This document shows positions 1-5,816 of a DNA stretch of 8,554 nucleotides, one piece after another. Below the pieces are notes generated by a model. The model ran no database searches. It was not told where the DNA came from and saw only the letters and a program-made list of their open reading frames with translations. The stretch's first letter is position 1. Every line of letters begins with the position of its first letter. A program made the translations under genes and the position numbers. This DNA comes from an uncultured Bacteroidales bacterium (lineage in GTDB: Bacteria > Bacteroidota > Bacteroidia > Bacteroidales > UBA932). The DNA is taken from positions 1-8,554 of the forward strand of contig CAKVBK010000078.1 in the NCBI GenBank assembly GCA_934725285.1, read 5' to 3'.

Positions 1-929
1 TGGAGGAGAAAGACGCCTACGCCCAGCGCCTCGCCACGCCGGAGTACCTCGACCTGACCTGCGACTGGGCGTTCAAGTACCTGTTCCAGAACCACTCGGA
101 CTTGCTGGTCCGATTACTTAACGACATCCTTCAGGAGAACATCACCTCTGTAGAGTTCCGGAACACGGAACTGACGGATGTTTCTCCACATGACAAGAGG
201 ATACTGTTTGACCTTCTATGCCAGACACCAAAAGGAACAATTCTGGTCGAGATGCAGAAGGCGTTGCGTACTGACCAACGCGACCGGCTACTCTTCTACG
301 GTTCAAGGCTTGTGACTAGACAAGTTAAACGAGGTGATGCGAAATATGTCCTGTCTCCCGTCAAGGTCATCTGCATCAAGAATTACGAGGATAATCACCC
401 GAACTCTCCAGTTGAGAAGATCCTGTACCATTACAGGCTGCGGGAGGTCGAGACGGACGAGCCGTTCGGGGATCGGATGTCATTCTACCTGTTGGAGTTG
501 CCGAGGATAATGCGGTACACGGATGAATATGACAGCCCGGTTGCAGCATGGTGCAGGATATTCAGAAATTTCGCTATATTTGCGAAATCCAGGTCGGAGA
601 AGGACGTGGAGTTTGACAGGTTAGAGAGGGCGATGCGTGTCAGCGGCCTTGACGACAAGGAGATTGATAACTATTTCAGCGATATGATGACAGAAAAAGA
701 GATGCTTCCGTACATTGAAGGAGCAGAGCTGCAGGGCTACCGCAAGGGCTTTGAGGCGGGTGTCGAACAAGGCAGGGCGGAAGGCGTTGAGAAATGGATG
801 GAGAAGGGTATAGAGAAAGGCATAGAGAAAGTCGCCAAGTCTTTGCTGTCGTTAGGCATCCCAGTAGAGCAGATCGTTGTTGCTACAGGCCTATCAAAGG
901 AAAAGATTGAGTCCATTAGGCAGGGATAG
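1..929 (+). CDS. Rpn-like PD-(D/E)XK nuclease family transposase (5' end cut by window)
   Basis: Member of the Rpn/PDDEXK_2 group: PD-(D/E)XK-fold proteins annotated as transposases or recombination-promoting nucleases. The frame is open to the left edge; the first full codon is at 3, giving 308 visible residues. The preceding codon is ?TG, so one missing A would make it ATG-GAG-GAG, and the start probably lies one base outside the window. The internal TTG at 102 is not the start, because the family's conserved N-terminus (LTCDWAFKYLF, residues 18-28) lies before it. The catalytic core shows D70 (ILFDLL) and E83-x-Q85 (ILVEMQ), the usual D...ExQ signature. The C-terminus has glycine/acidic repeats (EKGIEKGIEK) and ends in the typical helix-turn-helix-like tail, GIPVEQIVVATGLSKEKIES. 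It looks intact at the 3' end. Codon use changes sharply after base 101. Whether it cuts DNA here, or what its target is, cannot be read from the sequence. Confidence 0.88.
   Translation, partial: EEKDAYAQRLATPEYLDLTCDWAFKYLFQNHSDLLVRLLNDILQENITSVEFRNTELTDVSPHDKRILFDLLCQTPKGTILVEMQKALRTDQRDRLLFYGSRLVTRQVKRGDAKYVLSPVKVICIKNYEDNHPNSPVEKILYHYRLREVETDEPFGDRMSFYLLELPRIMRYTDEYDSPVAAWCRIFRNFAIFAKSRSEKDVEFDRLERAMRVSGLDDKEIDNYFSDMMTEKEMLPYIEGAELQGYRKGFEAGVEQGRAEGVEKWMEKGIEKGIEKVAKSLLSLGIPVEQIVVATGLSKEKIESIRQG
789..836 (+). repeat. Four 12-nt tandem units coding EKxx repeats in the Rpn-like gene
   Basis: Four successive 12-base units start with GAG-AAA or GAG-AAG and encode EKWM, EKGI, EKGI and EKVA (residues 263-278). 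Units two and three differ at only two bases (GAGAAGGGTATA and GAGAAAGGCATA). The period is a multiple of three, so gain or loss of a unit keeps the frame. Such G/E/K-rich repeats are common before the C-terminal tail of this family and could form a helical linker of variable length. Confidence 0.7.
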
Positions 930-974
930 GCACATGTCTATCGTGCCATTCCAGATTCATAAATTATTTAGATT

Positions 975-1985
975 ATGGCAGAAGAGACATTCAATGAATA
1001 TGGCAAAGAGCGAGCGATTGATCTGCTTTTTGAGGTTAGCGGGTTTTCTCGCGCGGAAAGGATTAGCTTTGAGTCTGGAGCTGGAAACACGCTGATTTCC
1101 ACTTCGCGGCTTTTCGTGGAAGGAATGGACTTCGACCTGACATATTTCCCGCTCAAACATCTTGGCTACAAGTCTGTTGTGGCAGTGGCAGGAGAAGTCT
1201 ATGCCGGGATGGCTCATCCGAGACTTCTTAACGTGAGGTTGGGCGTTTCCGCCAAACTGGACTTCGGCCACATCAAGGAACTGTGGCAAGGAATAGTCAC
1301 GGCAGCCAAGGAGCATGGTTTCTCAGCGGTGGATCTAGACCTTGTTCCATCTCCGAATGGCTTGACCATCAGCGTTTCGGCAGTTGGTGAGGAGCTTAAA
1401 CTTACCAAAGGACGCACTGTCAAGGCAAGGAGCATGGATCTTGTCTGTGTTTCGGGCAGTCTTGGGGCGGCGTTCCTTGGCCAGCAGGTTCTGGAACGTG
1501 GCAAAAAGGCTTTCGAGAAGGCTAAGGATGATTTAGTACAGCCGGATCTTGAAAAGTACAAGATGCTGATTGGCAGCTATCTCAAGCCGGAGTTGAACGC
1601 TTCGACGGTGAGCCGCCTTGAAGAGGCCCAGATTTATCCGTCAAACGGTTACCTTGTCGCCCATGGTCTTTCGGACGCTGTGAAGCGGCTCTCGCGCGAC
1701 ACTGGTCTCGGGGTAAAGATCTACGCAGACAAGATTCCTTTTGAGGGGAACAGTTTCGCTTCCGGAAAGGAACTTGACATCGACCCGATCTCAGCCGCGA
1801 TGAACGGAGGGGATGACTTCCGCCTCCTGTTCACGATTCCTATTCTTTCTGCCGAAAAATTCCGCCGTGACTTCCAGACCTTCGACATCATCGGCCATCT
1901 TGCCCAGCCGGAGGTCGGCTCAGTCCTCGTCACCCCGGACGGATTGGAGCATCCTGTTCTTGCACAAGGTTGGAAAGAGGATTAG
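975..1985 (+). CDS. ThiL-fold (AIR synthase-related) protein, probable thiamine-phosphate kinase pseudoenzyme
   Basis: The 336-residue protein has the length and layout of ThiL, which phosphorylates thiamine phosphate to the diphosphate using ATP and Mg. Homology shows in VEGMDFDLTYFPLKHLGYK (48-66), the central VCVSGSLGAAFLG (157-169), NGGDDFRLLFT (277-287) and the QGW near the end. Compared with the family pattern as I recall it, the ligand sites are degraded: the N-terminal GDDAAV motif is missing (about 30-37); TTD reads TSR (43-45); the SDIAAM Asp is Glu74; GGDTT reads DLDLV with only D122 kept; DISDGL reads LVAHGL (227-232), losing both Asp. It is therefore probably not an active kinase; a regulatory, scaffolding or altered catalytic role is possible. 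The frame is intact over its full length, arguing against a decaying pseudogene. ATG at 975 follows an AT-rich leader; the gap after the upstream gene is 45 bp. Confidence 0.82.
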   Translation: MAEETFNEYGKERAIDLLFEVSGFSRAERISFESGAGNTLISTSRLFVEGMDFDLTYFPLKHLGYKSVVAVAGEVYAGMAHPRLLNVRLGVSAKLDFGHIKELWQGIVTAAKEHGFSAVDLDLVPSPNGLTISVSAVGEELKLTKGRTVKARSMDLVCVSGSLGAAFLGQQVLERGKKAFEKAKDDLVQPDLEKYKMLIGSYLKPELNASTVSRLEEAQIYPSNGYLVAHGLSDAVKRLSRDTGLGVKIYADKIPFEGNSFASGKELDIDPISAAMNGGDDFRLLFTIPILSAEKFRRDFQTFDIIGHLAQPEVGSVLVTPDGLEHPVLAQGWKED

Positions 1986-1997
1986 AGGCTGTAAGCC

Positions 1998-2027
1998 TTT
2001 GGGGAACATTAATATTTCATACTTTTC
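1998..2027 (+). promoter_or_regulatory. Candidate Bacteroidota-type promoter for the thioredoxin lipoprotein gene
   Basis: TTTG (1998-2001) is followed after 18 bases by TACTTTTC (2020-2027). The latter matches the Bacteroidota -7 box TAnnTTTG except for the last base. It lies in the 64-bp gap before the ATG at 2050 and would leave a short A-rich leader. It suggests the lipoprotein gene can be transcribed independently of the ThiL-like gene. Motif match only; not proven. Confidence 0.4.
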
Positions 2028-2049
2028 GCCGCAGAGAAAATCATTGAAT

Positions 2050-3237
2050 ATGAAGAGTGTAAATGTAGTGGCGGTGCTCACCGCGATTGGCCTTTGGGCA
2101 GGATGCGCAGGGAATGGCGTCGGGGAAGGAGAGTATCTTGTCGAAGGTCTTGTAAGGAATATTCCCGACAGCACTGTCATCAATCTTTTTAAGAGCGAGG
2201 GCCGGATGATGTCTTTGGTGGCGAGTGACACGGTCATCGGTGGCCGCTTCGAGTTCCGTGACACAATCTCCGGAGGTCCAGTCCGTTTGGGAATCTGTTC
2301 TTTCAGTGATGGCTTTCCGAATCTTCCGCTTCCGCTTTGGGTAAAGTCTGGAGAGAAAGTCAAGGTCACTGGAGATGATAATCTGCTTCTGACATGGACG
2401 GTAAAAAGCCGGATCCCTGAGCAGAAAACCGAAAATGAATTCCTTGCGGTCCAGTTCCCGGAAAAGAGGCAGTCATTGGCCTATGCCGTCGAAGAGGCTG
2501 ACATATTGAAAGGCCTCAGAGGGCTTCAGGGCGAGGAGAGACGTGCCGCATGGAGAAAAGTGGACTCACTCAGACGGCTTTACGAACCACTTGACAGCAT
2601 CGCTGAACTGAAGGTTCTTGAATATATGAGGACGGCTCCTGTCTCGGCACGTTGGATGGATGAATTGGCGGTGGTGGCAAGGGCGATCCGGAGCGGCTAC
2701 ATGTCTTTTGACAATGATTTGATTCAGGAACTATACTCACGTCTTTCTCCGGCTGACCTTGAGACTGAGCAAGGGCAGGTTATCTCCGCAAGTCTCAATC
2801 CTCAGAAAGTTGTCAATGTCGGGGACGCCATGGCTGACGGTGATCTTTACGATGTGGATGGAAATCTTCATCATCTGTCCGAATTCACCGGGAAGTTCAT
2901 TCTTCTGGATTTCTGGAGTCTTGGCTGCGGTCCGTGCATGGAATCTGTTCCGGAAGGCAACGAAGTCGCAAGAAAGTACGCGGACAAACTGGCTTTCGTC
3001 CGTGTGGGCCTTGACCCTAAGAGCACGTGGCTCAAGGCCGTGAAGGAGAAAAAGTCTGACTGTTATGAGTGGAATGAGCTTAAGTCCTGGGGCACAGGCC
3101 TGACAGCCTCTTATCAGGTGAGCGGAATCCCGCATTTCGTTCTGATCTCCCCTGAGGCCAAGGTCATCGACACATGGACCGGCTACGGCAAAGGCTCCCT
3201 TCTCTCCAAAGTCAGTCAACATCTAGGAACCAAATAA
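2050..3237 (+). CDS. DUF4369 / thioredoxin-domain lipoprotein (TlpA-like disulfide reductase)
   Basis: The 395-residue exported lipoprotein has a short signal peptide ending in LWAGC with C19 as the lipidation site; Trp at -3 is unusual but the rest fits. No acidic run follows the cysteine, so a periplasm-facing anchor is more likely than surface export. Residues about 28-130 form a beta-rich region resembling DUF4369; about 140-265 is a charged helical linker; about 270-395 is a thioredoxin fold of AhpC-TSA/TlpA type with DFWSLGCGPC (active cysteines C293 and C296) and the cis-proline P361 in SGIPHF. Such proteins reduce or exchange disulfides of envelope proteins in Bacteroidota; the partner is unknown. 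The ATG at 2050 is chosen because the signal peptide begins there; the open frame upstream to 1813 overlaps the ThiL-like gene and has no export signal. It converges on the S9 peptidase gene. Confidence 0.88.
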   Translation: MKSVNVVAVLTAIGLWAGCAGNGVGEGEYLVEGLVRNIPDSTVINLFKSEGRMMSLVASDTVIGGRFEFRDTISGGPVRLGICSFSDGFPNLPLPLWVKSGEKVKVTGDDNLLLTWTVKSRIPEQKTENEFLAVQFPEKRQSLAYAVEEADILKGLRGLQGEERRAAWRKVDSLRRLYEPLDSIAELKVLEYMRTAPVSARWMDELAVVARAIRSGYMSFDNDLIQELYSRLSPADLETEQGQVISASLNPQKVVNVGDAMADGDLYDVDGNLHHLSEFTGKFILLDFWSLGCGPCMESVPEGNEVARKYADKLAFVRVGLDPKSTWLKAVKEKKSDCYEWNELKSWGTGLTASYQVSGIPHFVLISPEAKVIDTWTGYGKGSLLSKVSQHLGTK

Positions 3238-3379
3238 CAATCAACGGTAGTCGTGGCAGTCAACTAATTGATCGCCAATTGATAAAAGAATATACTCCTA
3301 CCATGAACCAGCAGGAGCATATTGATTTAATGGTTTGATTGTCAGTCGCTTGTCCGCCACGGATCAAAGTGGCAAGATG

Positions 3380-5779
3380 TTAGTCGTTGTTCATCTGCGT
3401 GATGTCCGGCTTCCAGCGTTCGGAGTCACCGATGAGCCACTCTGCGTAGTAGTCGGCCATGCGCCAGAAGAAATATTCGTTCATGTCACCGAAGCCGTGA
3501 CGCTGGCCAGGGAGGATCAGCATGTCGAACCTCTTGTTGGCTCTAATCAGAGCGTTGACCACGCGGATGGTGTTGGCCGGGTGTACGTTGTTGTCGATGT
3601 CCCCGTGTACGAGCATCAGATGTCCTTTCAGATTGGATGCAATCTCCGGATTGGTCTTGATACTGTAGACGAACGTGGTGTCACCCTTGTCGATCTTCTC
3701 CAAGACTCCGTGATGCTGCTCGCTCCACCAGCGATTGTAGATGCTGTTGTCGTGGTTGCCGGCGCATGACACCGCCACCTTGAAGAAGTCAGGATATTTA
3801 AGAATCGCCGCCGTGCTCATGAATCCTCCGCCGGAATGCCCGTGGATGCCCACCCTGTCAAGGTCAATGAATGAATATCTTGCACCGAGTTGTTGTATGG
3901 CATATTTCTGATCCTCAAGGCCGTAGTCGCGAAGGTTGCCGTAGCCGTAGTTGTGGTACCACTTGGAACGGTTAGGATGCCCGCCACGGTTTCCGACGGT
4001 GATGACGATCATGCCCAGCTGCGCGAGCCTGTCCGTGCGGGTGAAGCCCTTGCTCCAAGAGATGTTGTTGGCTTCCACCTGAGGACCAGGATAGACATAG
4101 TCGCAGATCGGATAAACCTTTGTGGAGTCGAAGTCGTAAGGCTTGTACATCGCTCCGTAGAGGTCTGTGACACCATCGGCAGCCTTCACCTTGAACCTCT
4201 CAGGGAACTTGTAGCCGGCCTCAAACAACAGGCTCAAGTCAGCGGTCTCAAGGTCGGAGATTCTCTTGCCGGCAGCCGAGAACAGGGCCACCGCCGGGGT
4301 CCAGTCAACACGTGAATAGTTGGCCACGAAGTACTTGGCGTCATCGCTGGCTGTCGAGAGCACATCCATGTCGTTCATGTCCAGCTGCTGGAGTGCGCCA
4401 CCGGTGAGCGGAACCCTGAACGTGTGCATCTGGTAAGGGTTCTCATCCTTGTTCATGCCACAGGCACTCAGCAGGATGTAACCCTCCTTCTCGTTCACAC
4501 CGAGGATGTCCTCTACATGGAAAGCCCCATCGGTCAGGTTCTTGACCAATGTTCCATCATTATTATAAAGGTAGATGTTAGCCCATCCGTTGCGCTCAGA
4601 CCAGTGGAGAATCTGCTTGCCGCCACCGATCAGGAACGGAGTCCGATATTCCACATAGGTTCTTTCTCTTTCGGAGATGACTGTCTTGGTAGAGTCAGAA
4701 TCAACGCCTACCCAACAGAGGTCCAGCCTTTTGAGGTCACGGCTCTGGCGCACGAGATAGAATCCGGAGTTATCGCCTAGCCACTCGTTCTTCCAGAAAT
4801 CCAGATAGTTGTCCTTGGCTGTCCTTCTGGCGCTTTGCAGCGACACTTCCTGATCCTTGAACGCTTGGCTCTTGATCTGCTTGAAAGAGGCCTCGGTGCG
4901 TGAATCATTCATTGTGAACATGTAAAGGTAGCCTTCAGGCCCCGGTTCGCCAGGCATCTGGTACTTGTAGGTCTCCAGTTCTGGACGCTTCCCGCTCACG
5001 GAATTGATAACCCAAAGATCGTCAAGTTTCCTCATGTCCCACTTCATTGTGGCGAAACGCTTCGAGTCCGGAGACCAGACCAGCTCGCCAGGGTAGTGCC
5101 TCTTGGTGGAGTCGGCCTCGGTGTCGCCGGCATAGTTGCCGTACCCGTAGCCGAACTGGCGGATTCCGTCAGTTGTCAGGCGATGCTCCACGATGGTACT
5201 GTCTTTCTCGTCTTTGGCGGCCTTGCGGAGACTGGTCGAATCCATCACCCAAAGATTGGAACCCTTGGCATAGACTCCGAACTCTCCGTTAGGAGCCACG
5301 GATGCCCAGCGAGGGTACTTGTCCTTCTCCTTTGCCACGGTGTCAAGTTTCGCCGTCGCTATCTCATAGCGGAAATATGTCGTGTCCCTGTCGTTCTGAA
5401 GCCCGGAGATGATGTTGAATGTGAACGCTTTGTCATCCTTCAACTCCAAATCCCTCATAGGAATATGCTTGGCATCAAAGGGGTAGCGCACAAACTCGGT
5501 GACCTGCATAGCGAGCCTGTCCATGTCGAAAATTTCAGTCTTCGTCCCTTTGGCTGGATCGACAATGTAGTAATGCGTTCCCTGCGGAGTCCTCCAGCTG
5601 TACCAGAACTTGTCGCTGTCCCTGAACCAGTTAGGGGTGATCTGCGTGGAGAACACCATCTGGTTCACCTTCTTGGCCGAGAATCTCTCGGCGAGAGCGT
5701 AATTGGCCTTCTGCGTCTGCGCGAAACCGGTCGCGCAAAATAGCAGTGCCGCACATGCAAGTGCGAAATTCTTCTTCAT
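3380..5779 (-). CDS. Exported S9 family serine peptidase (DPP-IV-like fold)
   Basis: The 799-residue protein starts with a cleavable signal peptide (MKKNFALACAALLFCATGFAQ). Residues about 40-540 are the beta-propeller region of S9B peptidases and about 555-799 the alpha/beta-hydrolase domain. The catalytic triad is visible: S649 in GHSGGG, D729 in HGDIDNNVHP and H761 in PGQRHGFGD. Y563 in YPGP matches the oxyanion tyrosine of DPP-IV. S9 enzymes cut peptides, often after proline, in the periplasm or at the surface. The Glu-Glu signature by which DPP-IV holds the substrate amino terminus (in DWVYEEE-like motifs of bacterial homologues) is not seen; the region after DGI (204-224) is Gly/Tyr-rich instead. 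Calling it a dipeptidyl peptidase IV would thus be unsafe. It lies 37 bp downstream of the GH2 gene on the same strand, with no promoter visible in the gap, so probably co-transcribed. The start is preceded by an A-rich stretch. Confidence 0.9.
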   Translation of the reverse strand: MKKNFALACAALLFCATGFAQTQKANYALAERFSAKKVNQMVFSTQITPNWFRDSDKFWYSWRTPQGTHYYIVDPAKGTKTEIFDMDRLAMQVTEFVRYPFDAKHIPMRDLELKDDKAFTFNIISGLQNDRDTTYFRYEIATAKLDTVAKEKDKYPRWASVAPNGEFGVYAKGSNLWVMDSTSLRKAAKDEKDSTIVEHRLTTDGIRQFGYGYGNYAGDTEADSTKRHYPGELVWSPDSKRFATMKWDMRKLDDLWVINSVSGKRPELETYKYQMPGEPGPEGYLYMFTMNDSRTEASFKQIKSQAFKDQEVSLQSARRTAKDNYLDFWKNEWLGDNSGFYLVRQSRDLKRLDLCWVGVDSDSTKTVISERERTYVEYRTPFLIGGGKQILHWSERNGWANIYLYNNDGTLVKNLTDGAFHVEDILGVNEKEGYILLSACGMNKDENPYQMHTFRVPLTGGALQQLDMNDMDVLSTASDDAKYFVANYSRVDWTPAVALFSAAGKRISDLETADLSLLFEAGYKFPERFKVKAADGVTDLYGAMYKPYDFDSTKVYPICDYVYPGPQVEANNISWSKGFTRTDRLAQLGMIVITVGNRGGHPNRSKWYHNYGYGNLRDYGLEDQKYAIQQLGARYSFIDLDRVGIHGHSGGGFMSTAAILKYPDFFKVAVSCAGNHDNSIYNRWWSEQHHGVLEKIDKGDTTFVYSIKTNPEIASNLKGHLMLVHGDIDNNVHPANTIRVVNALIRANKRFDMLILPGQRHGFGDMNEYFFWRMADYYAEWLIGDSERWKPDITQMNND

Positions 5780-5816
5780 AAATATCTTTTTGAATATGTT
5801 TGATCCGTAAAATGGC

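Noticed and set aside
929..947. Inverted repeat GGCAC/GTGCC just after the Rpn-like stop codon
   Set aside because: Only five pairs, a 9-base loop and no T run; too weak to call a terminator.
1813..2049. N-terminal extension of the lipoprotein reading frame
   Set aside because: It overlaps the ThiL-like gene, lacks an export signal, and the lipoprotein signal peptide begins at the ATG at 2050.
2911..2940. WSLGCGPC in place of the common WASWCGPC around the thioredoxin cysteines
   Set aside because: Both cysteines, Gly-Pro and the cis-proline are kept; variation just before the first cysteine is ordinary in TlpA-like proteins.
3266..3280. AATTG/CAATT inverted repeat and AATTGAT direct repeat in the convergent gap
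   Set aside because: Short, AT-rich and without a T run in either direction; chance is likely. The CTCCT/AGGAG pair at 3295-3317 is similarly weak, so no terminator is called in 3238-3379.
3356..3373. GCCAC/GTGGC hairpin just downstream of the S9 peptidase stop
   Set aside because: Five-pair stem with an 8-base loop and no T tract on the minus strand.
5096..5743. Long plus-strand open frame opposite the S9 peptidase gene
   Set aside because: It is the antisense shadow of a clear peptidase gene, with no recognisable motif and a composition dictated by the opposite strand. The same holds for the other plus-strand frames across 3335-8192.
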